From Paroedura picta (Eukaryota > Chordata > Lepidosauria > Squamata > Gekkonidae): a DNA stretch of 64,000 nt. Where the stretch lies: NCBI RefSeq assembly GCF_049243985.1, contig NC_135370.1, positions 185,677,350-185,741,349 of the forward strand, given 5' to 3'. Below the pieces are notes generated by a model, which saw only the letters and a program-made list of their open reading frames with translations, did no database searches and had not been told where the DNA came from. Of this stretch, positions 21,323 to 30,900 are shown in pieces (the stretch's first letter is position 1; each line of letters starts with the position of its first letter). The position numbers were made by a program, and so were the translations under genes.

Positions 21323-24157
21323 ATGGAAGGAAAACGATCGGAGGCAGCCCAACCGGCAAGGCCAGCTCATAGGGAACCAAAAGTAAAAGGATTCAGATGT
21401 CTTTATACTAACGCCCGAAGCATGGGCAATAAAAAGGAAGAGCTGGAACTTCTCATGCTGATGGAAAGGTATGATCTAGTAGGCATCACAGAAACTTGGT
21501 GGAATGATTCTCATGACTGGAATATAATGGTGGATGGATATGAACTGTTCAGAAAAAACAGAATAGATCGAAGAGGTGGAGGAGTGGCACTGTATGTGAG
21601 GAAAGGGCTTACCTGTCAGGAAATGCTAGTGAAGGAGAGCATATCTACAGTGGAAAGCATCTGGGTGAAAATAAGCGAGGGGAAAACAAACAGTGTGGTG
21701 GTTGGTGTCTGCTACCGACCGCCTGATCAACGAGAGGATGTGGATGCTGCACTTTGTGAGCAGCTTGAGAAAATATCCAAGCGGCAGGACCTTGTCATCA
21801 TGGGTGACTACAATTTCCCAGATGTGTGCTGGGAAACAAACTCTGCGAAGCGTCCTCAGTCATGCAACTTTCTGACCTGCCTGGCTGACAATTTCATTTA
21901 TCAAATGGTAGATGAACCCACAAGAGGTTCAGCCATACTTGACTTATTACTGACCAACAGGCAAGAGTTGGTGGATGAGGTGAAGGAGGTGGGGACCCTA
22001 GGGCGAAGTGACCATGTCCTCATAGAATTCCTTTTGAGATGGGGAGCCAAGGAAGCTTGTAGCCAGACTCGGATGTTGGATTTTCGTAGGGCAAACTTTA
22101 ATAAACTCAGAGACATGATGAGTGTCATACCATGGACGAGAATGCTGGAAGGGAAGGGAGCATGTGAAGGGTGGGTGATACTCAAACAAGAGCTATTGCA
22201 TGCCCAATCAATGACTATCCCAGAAAGACGAAAACACTGCAGGAGCTCTAAGAAGCCTATTTGGATGAAAAGAGAACTTCAAGAGGAACTAAGAAAGAAA
22301 AGGAAAATGTTCAGGAAATGGAGGGAAGGACAGAGCTCTAAAGAAGAGTATCTACAGGTTACTAGGCACTGTAGATCAATCATAAGAAAGGCCAAAGCTG
22401 AGAGTGAGCTAAGATTGGCCAGGGAAGCCCATTGTAACAAGAAAAGATTTTTCAGTTATGTGAGGAGCAAACGGAAAGTAAAGGAGGCAATAGGCCCACT
22501 GCTGGGTGTGGATGGACAAACTCTAACTGAAGATGCAGAGAAAGCAGAAAGGCTTAGTGCCTATTTTACATCTGTTTTTTCCCACAGGTCAAAGTGTTTA
22601 GGCGCATCTAGAGATGGCGATAGCCAAAGGACAGTGTCTGGGTGGCAGGTTAGCATGGATAGAGAGGTTGTCGAAAGGCATTTAGCTGCACTGGATGAGT
22701 TCAAATCCCCTGGTCCGGATGAAATGCACCCGAGAGTACTCAAAGAACTTTCCAGAGAACTTGCACAGCCCTTGTCCATCATCTTCGGAACCTCTTTAAG
22801 GACTGGAGATGTCCCGGAGGACTGGAAGAGAGCAAATGTTATTCCGATCTTCAAAAAAGGGAGGAAGGATGACCCGGGAAACTACAGACCAGTGAGTCTG
22901 ACCTCTGTTGTGGGGAAGATAATGGAGCAGATATTAAAGGGAGCGATCTGCAAACATCTGGAGGACAATTTGGTGATCCAAGGAAGTCAGCATGGATTTG
23001 TCTCCAACAGGTCCTGCCAGACCAACCTGGTTTCCTTTTTTGACCAAGTAACAGGTTTGCTGGATCGGGGAAATTCGGTTGATGTCATTTACTTGGATTT
23101 TAGTAAAGCTTTTGACAAGGTTCCCCATGATGTTCTGATGGATAAATTGAAGGACTGCAATCTGGATTTTAAGATAGTCAGGTGGATAGGGAATTGGTTA
23201 GAGAACCGCACTCAAAGAGTTGTTGTCAATGGTGTTTCATCAGACTGGAGAGAGGTGAGTAGCGGGGTACCTCAGGGCTCAGTGCTCGGCCCGGTACTTT
23301 TTAACATATTTATTAATGATCTAGATGAGGGGGTGGAGGGACTACTCATCAAGTTTGCAGATGACACCAAATTGGGAGGACTGGCTAATACTCCGGAAGA
23401 TAGAGACAGAGTTCAACGAGATCTGAACACAATGGAAAAATGGTCAAATGAGAACAAGATGCAATTTAATAAAGATAAGTGTAAAGTTCTGCATCTGGGT
23501 CAGAAAAATGAAAAGCATGCCCACTGGATGGGGGATACGCTTCTAGGAAGCACTGTGTGTGAACGAGACCTTGGGGTACTTGTGGATTGTAAACTAAACA
23601 TGAGCAGGCAGTGTGATACAGCGGTAAAAAAGGCAAATGCCATTTTGGGCTGTATCAACAGAGGCATCACATCAAAATCACAAGATGTCATAGTCCCATT
23701 GTATATGGCACTGGTCAGACCACACCTGGAGTACTGTGTGCAGTTCTGGAGGCCTCACTTCAAGAAGGATGTCGATAAAATTGAAAGGGTACAGAGGAGA
23801 GCGACGAAGATGATCTGGGGCCAAGGGACCAAGCCCTATGAAGATAGGTTGAGGGACTTGGGAATGTTCAGCCCGGAGAAAAGGAGGTTGAGAGGGGACA
23901 TGATAGCCCTCTTTAAGTATTTGAAAGGTTGTCACTTGGAGGAGGGCAGGATGCTGTTTCTGCTGGCTGCAGAGGAGAGGACACGCAGTAATGGGTTTAA
24001 ACTTCAAGTACAACGATGTAGGCTAGATATCAGGAAAAAGTTTTTCACAGTCCGAGTAGTTCAGCAGTGGAATAGGCTGCCTAAGGAGGTGGTGAGCTCC
24101 CCCTCACTGGAAGTCTTCAAGCAAAGGTTGGATACACACTTTTCTTGGATGCTTTAG
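21323..24157 (+). CDS. CR1 ORF2 protein: endonuclease plus reverse transcriptase, 944 aa
   Basis: The same architecture and length as the copy at 13.9-16.8 kb, with canonical residues kept: GITETWW, GVALYVRK, CYRPP, GDYNFPDVCW and SDHVLIEF in the endonuclease. The reverse transcriptase has [45 protein letters not shown] and FADDTKLGG. The C-terminal region runs ILGCINRGITSKSQDVIVPL to [20 protein letters not shown]. There are no interruptions. By family knowledge it nicks the target and primes reverse transcription of its own RNA at the 3' end. Confidence 0.95.
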   Translation: MEGKRSEAAQPARPAHREPKVKGFRCLYTNARSMGNKKEELELLMLMERYDLVGITETWWNDSHDWNIMVDGYELFRKNRIDRRGGGVALYVRKGLTCQEMLVKESISTVESIWVKISEGKTNSVVVGVCYRPPDQREDVDAALCEQLEKISKRQDLVIMGDYNFPDVCWETNSAKRPQSCNFLTCLADNFIYQMVDEPTRGSAILDLLLTNRQELVDEVKEVGTLGRSDHVLIEFLLRWGAKEACSQTRMLDFRRANFNKLRDMMSVIPWTRMLEGKGACEGWVILKQELLHAQSMTIPERRKHCRSSKKPIWMKRELQEELRKKRKMFRKWREGQSSKEEYLQVTRHCRSIIRKAKAESELRLAREAHCNKKRFFSYVRSKRKVKEAIGPLLGVDGQTLTEDAEKAERLSAYFTSVFSHRSKCLGASRDGDSQRTVSGWQVSMDREVVERHLAALDEFKSPGPDEMHPRVLKELSRELAQPLSIIFGTSLRTGDVPEDWKRANVIPIFKKGRKDDPGNYRPVSLTSVVGKIMEQILKGAICKHLEDNLVIQGSQHGFVSNRSCQTNLVSFFDQVTGLLDRGNSVDVIYLDFSKAFDKVPHDVLMDKLKDCNLDFKIVRWIGNWLENRTQRVVVNGVSSDWREVSSGVPQGSVLGPVLFNIFINDLDEGVEGLLIKFADDTKLGGLANTPEDRDRVQRDLNTMEKWSNENKMQFNKDKCKVLHLGQKNEKHAHWMGDTLLGSTVCERDLGVLVDCKLNMSRQCDTAVKKANAILGCINRGITSKSQDVIVPLYMALVRPHLEYCVQFWRPHFKKDVDKIERVQRRATKMIWGQGTKPYEDRLRDLGMFSPEKRRLRGDMIALFKYLKGCHLEEGRMLFLLAAEERTRSNGFKLQVQRCRLDIRKKFFTVRVVQQWNRLPKEVVSSPSLEVFKQRLDTHFSWML

Positions 24158-24366
24158 GATGCTTAGGGCTAATCCTGCGTTGAGCAGGGGGTTGGACTAG
24201 ATGGCCTGTATGGCCCCTTCCAACTCTAGGATTCTTCAAGCCAAGGTTGGATACACACTTTTCTTGGATGCTTTAGGATCCTTAGGGCTGATCCTGCATA
24301 GAGCAGGGGGTTGGACTACATGGCCTGTATGGCCCCTTCCAACTCTATGATTCTATGATTCTATGG
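24115..24366 (+). repeat. Tandemly duplicated CR1 3' end
   Basis: The segment starting CTTCAAGCAAAGGTTGGATA and ending CCCTTCCAACTCTAGGATT is followed immediately by a second, slightly diverged copy. The second copy starts CTTCAAGCCAAGGTTGGATA and ends in three ATTCTATG units. Each copy is about 120 bp. Confidence 0.9.
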
Positions 24367-24612
24367 TTATCAGATCCCCTCTCAGTCATCCCCTCTTAAT
24401 ATGTTGAACAACACAGGGTCCAGGAGAGATCCCTGGGGCAATCCCCTTGTCACTCCTCTCCAAGAGGATGACGAACCATTTACAAGCACCCTTTGGGTGT
24501 GATCTGCCAACCAGTTATCAATCTATTTAACAGTAGTAAGATCCATATCACATTTTACTAACTTGTCAACAAGAGTATCATGTGGGACCTTACCAAATGC
24601 TTTACTGAAAGT
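24367..24612 (-). mobile_element. CR1-group LINE reverse-transcriptase fragment
   Basis: In reverse orientation it encodes remnants of FSKAFGKVPHDTLVDKL, an [16 protein letters not shown]-like stretch and a [15 protein letters not shown]-like segment. It resembles the older subfamily at 19.4-20.2 kb, not the young copies. It directly abuts the tail of the full-length CR1. Confidence 0.75.
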
Positions 24613-24889
24613 GAGATGATGTGAGAATCCCCAGGTTTCCTGCCATGATTTATTTCTGCTTCTTTGTTTGAGTCCATTGCCTGCTAAGGCGTTGCTTTGA
24701 CCTGTCCTGCCCTGATGTTACACACGTTTTGGTTGGACACCCCAAGGTCATTTCCTGACTCCTTGTCCTCCTTCCACATTCCACCCCCCCCCACACCTAT
24801 TATTGCCCAGAGGTTTCCCAGGCTTTCTATCTCTGGTGGCCCAATGGTTATCTCCAATGTTTTGACGTCAGGAGTCTGGTCCCAGGGGC

Positions 24890-25857
24890 AAGGAGGCGAG
24901 GGGTGCCCAAGCGACTGCTAGGCTGCTGGCCTGGGTGGGGGGTGGGTGGAGGGGGTGTGCCCTGCCGCAAAAGCCATTCTCTTTGGGAGCCGCTTCCGAA
25001 GGTGCCAGCCCTGCAACAGGCGGGCGTTGCCAAAGGCCATGGGCGGCTCTTGCAAGGGCGTGGGAGTGCAGTGCGGGTGGGTGGGTGCCTGAGGGTGAGC
25101 CGTCAAGGACGCCCCTGTGTCCCCTCCCCTCCCCAATCAAGCAGGCGCCCCGGTCAGGTCCCAGAAGGCGCTGCAGGAAGCGGGGGGGGCACTCCCTGGG
25201 CTTCCCCCGCCCCGCCGTGCCCTAGAGCGCCTGCTCCCTCCCCAGCCCGGCCGGCAGGGAAGCTAGGGGAGACGGGGGGGGGGAGACGGGAGAGACCCCC
25301 CCACCCCCAGTGGGCCGGCCCCAGGGAGGGAGGGAGGGAGGGATCCCCAAGGTCACAGCCCGTCCCCTCTTCCTCCCCCCCCCCCCCGCGCCTTACCTGT
25401 GCGGCTCCGCCTGCGTCCCTCCTGGCCTCCCTCAGGCCGCCGGGGCCCCGAGGAGGAGGAGGGGGAGGAGACCCGGTCGCGCTGCTGATTGGCGGGCCGG
25501 GCCGGCAGGGGGCGGGGCGCAGGGGGCGGGGGAGGCGCCCGGCCCCTCCCCCCCTGCGGCGAGGGGAGCGCTTCGCCTGGGCTGCGCGGGGGGGGGGGGG
25601 AGTGGGGCGAAGACCCTGGAGGTCGCGCGGGCTCCGGCCCCGGCTGCCCCAGGCGTCGCGGAGGGAGGGAGCTTCTCCCGGGGGAGCGCCAAGGGGAGGG
25701 CGGCCGAAGGAAGCACCCGTGGCCAGGAACGCCCTCCTGAGGAGGAGGAGGAGGAGGAGGAAGGCCATCCTGATTCATTGACGGATTCATTGCGAGGCGC
25801 GCCTGCCCCGCAGCCAGGAAGCAGAGAGTGGGGAGGGGCCTCCAGGGCCATCTAGTC
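24890..25857. promoter_or_regulatory. CpG-rich island, likely PNPLA6 promoter
   Basis: Dense CpG, GC boxes (GGGGCGGGG-like near 25506-25545) and many G runs, with no TATA box. On the minus strand a splice donor (CACAG, then GTAAGG) ends at 25397, and the next coding exon to the left is the PNPLA6 anchor exon. This fits a CpG-island promoter firing leftward. The right part merges with a hAT element. Confidence 0.55.
25397..25768 (-). CDS. PNPLA6: Probable PNPLA6 first exon (N-terminal tail uncertain)
   Basis: The exon ends at a clear donor at 25397, with the frame reading ...REARRDAGGAAQ at the junction. In phase 0 it joins VLGLMMGVG of the exon at 9712, matching the PNPLA6 pattern in which a variable N-terminal exon precedes VLGVM. 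Open frame continues upstream to an ATG at 25768. That would add 124 Pro/Arg/Gly-rich residues resembling nothing known, so the exon may be partly or wholly untranslated, with initiation at the Met pair in exon 2. Confidence 0.4.
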
Positions 25858-26340
25858 CCGTGGTCCCCGGGCACCCGTCTATGCTCGGCAGTTTCACTGA
25901 GGCCCGGGGGGGGGGGCGGGGGCGGTAGCCTTTTGCCGAGGGACGTCGCTACCGCCGCCTGCTCCACTTGCGTTCCCACCGGTGTCCTTGACTTCCCACC
26001 GCTCATGGGGGGAGGGGGGGGCGCTGCCAGCAGCAGCCGAGGGGGAGCCCCAGCCATGGCAGCCGCTGGAGAACACCCAAGGTGAGCTGGCGGCAGAGTG
26101 GCAGGGCAGCCCCCAAGCCGGGGAGGAGGATGAGGTGGAACCTTGGCCCGGTACCGACTGGTACACCGACCGGCACTGGTCCCGGGGGGTTGGAGACCAC
26201 TGATCTAGTTCAACCCCTGCAAAATGCAGGAAATTCACAACTACCTGCCTCCCCACAGTCACCCCAATCCCATGCCCAAATAATGCTCCCTGTTCCCCAA
26301 AACAATCATCTGGCCTGGAGGAAATTCAACCATTCTCCAA
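25829..26340 (-). mobile_element. CR1-group LINE 3' end split by a hAT element
   Basis: The pieces 25829-25857 and 26203-26340 together read like the reverse-oriented CR1 end seen uninterrupted at 43967-44300 (GGGACCTCCAGGGTCAT..., AACCCCTGCA..., ACAACTACCTGCC). The hAT element lies between them. Confidence 0.7.
25858..26202. mobile_element. hAT-type miniature element inserted in a CR1 end, 345 bp
   Basis: The left end CCGTGGTCCCCGGGC and right end (other strand) CAGTGGTCTCCAACC are imperfect inverted repeats of the same type as at 1532-1834. Flanks are ATCTAGTC at 25850-25857 and ATCTAGTT at 26203-26210, an 8-bp target duplication with one mismatch. The flanks join seamlessly into a CR1 3' end. 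The interior is GC-rich and borders the PNPLA6 CpG island. Confidence 0.75.
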
Positions 26341-27920
26341 GAAACTATTGCATAAACTGTTTATATTCTGCCTCTCCAGAATGTATCCAATGCAGCTTGA
26401 GATATAATCCAACCTGTTCTCCAAGAAGTGTCAAAAATAACAGACAGGTTCAGAAATTACATCTGCAAGTCCTTTTAGTACCCTTGGGCGCAATTCAGAG
26501 GACTTCGTTTCATTTAAAGAAATGAGGTGTTTATGGACTAGCCCTACAGTGGTCCTGGGCTGCAACTCCCATGCCTCACCATGTGGCATGATTTTCAATT
26601 GATGGAGGTAGGCAGCTGGTTTTAATGTATCTCATAGCTGGAGAGACTGTCATGTCCACTTGCCCTTCAGTGTCCCCCCCGTTTGCTGCTTTCCCAGCCA
26701 TGGCACAGGTTGCCTCCAGCTCTGCTCCCCAGAAGCAAGGCCGCCAAGCCAGGGGAAGGAGCTGCTGTGGCAAGACTTTCTCGGGCTGTGATGAAAGAGT
26801 GTTTGCGCCGTGTGACCAGGAGGGGTTCCACTGGGAGAGCTGAAGACCTGCAGGGTAAGGCTGTCTACGCTGGGCCTGGAATATCCAGAGTGATGATGAT
26901 TGGTTCCTGGGCTTGCTAGAACTCAGGGCAGAGAGCCACATAGGCTGGTGGCCCTGTTCGTCACAGAGGGCCACCGTAGTCGTCATGGGGAAAAAGAGCA
27001 GTGGGGCTGCTGTTAGTTGTTTCTTGTGCCCAGCATTCATGCTTGTTCCCACACACAGCTGAGAAGAGAGGAGCACCAGCAGGAGCCTGTGTTCCCAAAG
27101 GACTTGCGACTGGAACCAAACATCTGGCTTTGAATCGTAGCCTCGAGGCAGACGGTGCTAAATGTCACTCTGAACAACCAACATGAGTGTTTCTTCGACT
27201 GTGGGGTGCAGCCTTGTCACAGGCTCTAGGGAGGGGGCAAGACATTCACTATTCTCAAGCCACAGAAGGGAGAGAATCCAGCATGGCCACAGAGGTATGC
27301 CCCCCAGTCCCAAGCTGCAGCATCTGCCAGGGGCGTCAGAAGAGAGCAACAATGACTCCTCAGATGCTCTTCCATCCAAGACTGATCCAAGCCACAGCCT
27401 CTGCTGGTACACAGCATCAGCTGAGGCAGCAAAGGGGACAACCCAGGCATTAAAAATCCTTTTACTCATAGCCCAAACAGTTTACAGCACACCAGTCATT
27501 CTATTTCCATTCACATCTATTTACAGTCCACCCCCACCCACCCTCCCGCATTATATTTCACAATAAATAAATCCAAGTAAGATTTCAGGAGATCCCAACA
27601 AACTCAAGGAGCAAAGGAAAGCTACAGTCTCACTGTCATGGCAGCTCTGGCAGAGTCTGGCAAAGATGCCATCTGCTGTTGGTGGAGAGCCCCAGTCCCC
27701 CTTCATGCTGTCAGCTCCCTGGTGCCTCCAGGTTTCTACTGTCCCAGCAGCTCAGGTTGGGACCATCTGGGGAAGAAGAAGATGCTAGACCCAGCTTGGA
27801 ATGATCACAACAGCCAGAAAGAAGAGCTCCGGGACTGTGCCCACACTGAGCCCGCTCTTCCTGCCACAGTGGGCCCAATGGAAAGACTGGGAGGCAGCCT
27901 GGATGCTCCTGGGCAGGTGC
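26341..27920. other. CWF19L1 3' flank and intergenic region to the PNPLA6 promoter
   Basis: No gene was recognised. The part next to 27920 is expected to hold the CWF19L1 3' untranslated region, but I see no strong AATAAA on the minus strand close to the stop. The rest is unassigned, moderate-GC sequence. Confidence 0.5.
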
Positions 27921-30900
27921 TCAGTCCTCCTGGGCAATGTCAAAGGGTGCAAAGGCCTGGCGGAAGGCTTGGGCAGCAACACCTTCCTCCTCTCTCCCCA
28001 TCTGGCAGCTCCTCCAGTCTGCTCGATCAGGCATGCCAAGGATGGCCTCGCTGGCCAGAACTTCCCTGGAGGAGAAAAGGGGGGATAGGAACATCAGGCG
28101 TCTTTGGCCTTCCACTCCAGAAAGGCCCTGGGGCCCGCTCCTCACTGCAACCCAGGGCCCCCCACCACCACCCAGGAGCAAAGGAACGGAGCAGCTTCTC
28201 TCAAGGCGAGGGCAGTGCCTATCTGGTCACCCATGTCCGTGGGAAGGCCAAGGAAGCAGGAGCACCCAGGGCGCACCAAAGGCCCCCAAGAAGGGTCTCC
28301 CTCTCTCCCTCCCTGTGCATGCAACCCTCAACCAGCCTCCTCGGGGCTACAGATTCTCACAAACCTGCCGAACTGCAAGGGGAAGTGCCTCTCGATGCGG
28401 TGGAAGAGCTTCTCCCCAGTATCCAGCTCCACATAAAAATAGGGTGTTCTGGGCTGCACTATCTGAAGGCAGAAGACACAACATGCCAGCCAATGTTGTG
28501 GCTCACACCATTTTGCCCCCACAACAATCCTGTAAGGTCAGACAGGCTGAGTGGGTGCCAAACTGCCCCGACTGAGAGATCCTGGCTTTAACCCCCCCCC
28601 GGAAGAGTTCTGCAGCAGACCAGGGTGGGAGCCTGGCAGGCAGCTCTGCACAGCCTTGGGTGGCCTCCAGGTAAGCACGTGCCTCCTGCCAGCTGACGGC
28701 GTGGAAAGGAGGACCACAGCCTCTGGGCCCGGCCCTCTCTGCAGCCCCTGAAGCACCCGCTGGCCCCCTACCTGCTTGAGAGCTGAGTGCTCCGGGATCT
28801 CTAGCAGCTCCATCCGCTGCTCCTCTGCGTGGATGATGAAGGCCTCCTTGATGTCATCCGTAGTGCAGCAGTCCTGCGGCACGGGCACCACCTGGAAGGA
28901 TATTTCCATTGCCCTGAGGACTCCCCCCCCCCCAGAGCTGGCACCGCAGCAAGAGGAGGGGATCCCACCTGAAGCAGCAGCAATTCCCATCACAGGGGCC
29001 CATGGGATGAAGCCCCTCAGCTCAGCTGCTCATCATGCCAGAGGGATCCCACCCTCCACTACAGGCTTAAACTTATGAAGGTGGGCAGAAAGCCCTGCTT
29101 GTTGGAGGCGAGGGCCCAGGGGCCTGGGTGTCTCGGCCAGGTCCCAGGGTCCTCATTTCCTTCACCCTCTCTGTGGGGGTCCGACGCCACTCAGAGACCA
29201 TCTTCTCTGACTGGCCCAGGAGGACCTCCCACAGTGCAACAGAGCTCATGCAGAAACAGGGAACTTGTTGAAATGGGCCACCCACAGAGTGAGTTTGAAA
29301 CGCCACCCCGGGGGCCGGAGGCTGGATTTTCCACTAAAGATCTTGTGGGGGAGGAGGAAAGGAGAAATGTGGGCTTGACCCCTTTTAAAAACAAGCTTCT
29401 ATCTGGCAGAGAACTTTCTGTTCCCTTTCATTTTTCTACGGAGGACAAATAAATCTTCAGTCATAGTTCAGCAGTGGAATGGGCTGTCTGAGGAGATGGC
29501 GAGTTCCCACTCAGAGGCGGTCTTCAAGCAGAGGCTGGATGAACCCTTGTCAGGGATCACAGAATCATAGAGTTGGAAGGGGCCTCCAGGTTCACCGACC
29601 ACCTGCAGAATGCAGGATATAGTCCCCCCTCCAGGATGCAGGATGCTCAGGGCTGATCCTGCGTTGAGCAGAGGTTGGGACCAGATGGCCTGCATTCCAG
29701 CTCTAGGATTCCATGAAATCCCTCCTAGCAGAACCCAGGGCCATGCTTTCCTACAGCCGTAACCCTCACCTGCAGCTGGAGGTGCTGACTCCTGTAGTTT
29801 CTTTCGAAGGCCACATATCTTTTCCCTTTGCTCCGGAAAAACTTCTTCAGGGCCGATTTGTACTGCTCCACTTCTTCCACAGCCTCTGAAGCAAGTTCCA
29901 CCATGGATGAACAGTGCCCAATAGGCAACACCAGAACGTGCTCTGGAGAAAGGCCTCCTTTGGCAAGAGCAAGATAGCACTGGAAGGAAGGAAGGAAGGA
30001 AGAGATCTGGGGGAGGGAGGAAACTCGGATCCAAACTCTGCCTCCCTCTGGCCACAAGCAGAGACCACCCCCAGGAGGAGAACGCAAGTGTCTCGTACAC
30101 ATCCGCTTTGCACTCCAGAAGGCAATCCTAGCCATCCTCACTGGCCACTGAGACTGCCTAAGGAGCAGCAGCAGGAAATGACAAGGCCTCCCCCCCCCCC
30201 CAAGGGCCACGTGGGAGAGAGGGAGACAATTTCTCCACACTGCTTCCTTGCAGGGGACTTGGGAAACACCCTGGGGACAGACTGCCGTTTCCCCCTAAGC
30301 CTCTGAACCCGACAGTCTCCACAGCAACCTTTTCCTGCAAGCCCCCCGAGGGCAGCAGAGAAGCTTCACCCCACTGGGCCAGACAAGGGAATCCAAGAGC
30401 CCTGCTGGTTCAGGCCAGTGAGGGTCCACCTAGTCCAGCATCCCATCTCCCAAGGTGGCCAGTGACAGGGCACAGAGGCCGAGGTCTTTGTAAAAATGTA
30501 AAAAAAGCCCTGCGGTATCAGACCAATAGTCCACCTAATCTAACATCCTGTCTCACACAGGGGCCTACCAATTTTTCTGGAGGGCCAAGAAGAGGGCAGA
30601 GAGGCCGAGGCCTTCCCTGATTTTACCTCCTGGCTCTGAGGCTGCCCTCGGTCACCATGGCTAGTAGACATTGTTAGACTTGCCCTCTATGGATATATCT
30701 AATTCCACTTAAAAACCGTTTATTCCTGTGGCCATCATGACATCCCCTGGCAGGGAACACCACCCTGTAATCATCACTGTATAGTCTTTCCTTCTGTTTG
30801 TCCTAAACCTACTGCCCAACAGTTTCACTGGATGCCCACATGTTCTAATATTTTGGGAGAGAGAGGGAGAACAAATTCTCTCAACTCTTTCTTCCCCATG

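Larger units (their letters stand above)
20224..24366 (+). mobile_element. Full-length CR1 LINE with ORF1 and ORF2 intact
   Basis: The order is a short 5' region, ORF1 (20313-21284), a 38-bp spacer, ORF2 (21323-24157), and a 3' untranslated region ending in ATTCTATG repeats. The 5' boundary is uncertain; I place it at the start of a hairpin at 20224. The 3' terminal segment is present twice in tandem (about 24115-24234 and 24235-24353). Both frames are uninterrupted and catalytic motifs are all present, so it looks recently inserted and possibly mobile. It sits in the large PNPLA6 intron, antisense to that gene. Confidence 0.92.

Noticed and set aside
24903-25855. Plus-strand 292-codon frame in the PNPLA6 CpG island
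   Set aside because: Low-complexity Gly/Arg/Pro sequence, no splice context, and overlapping open frames on both strands.
27638-28591. Plus-strand 317-codon frame opposite CWF19L1 exons 13-14
   Set aside because: It is the antisense shadow of real exons and their introns.
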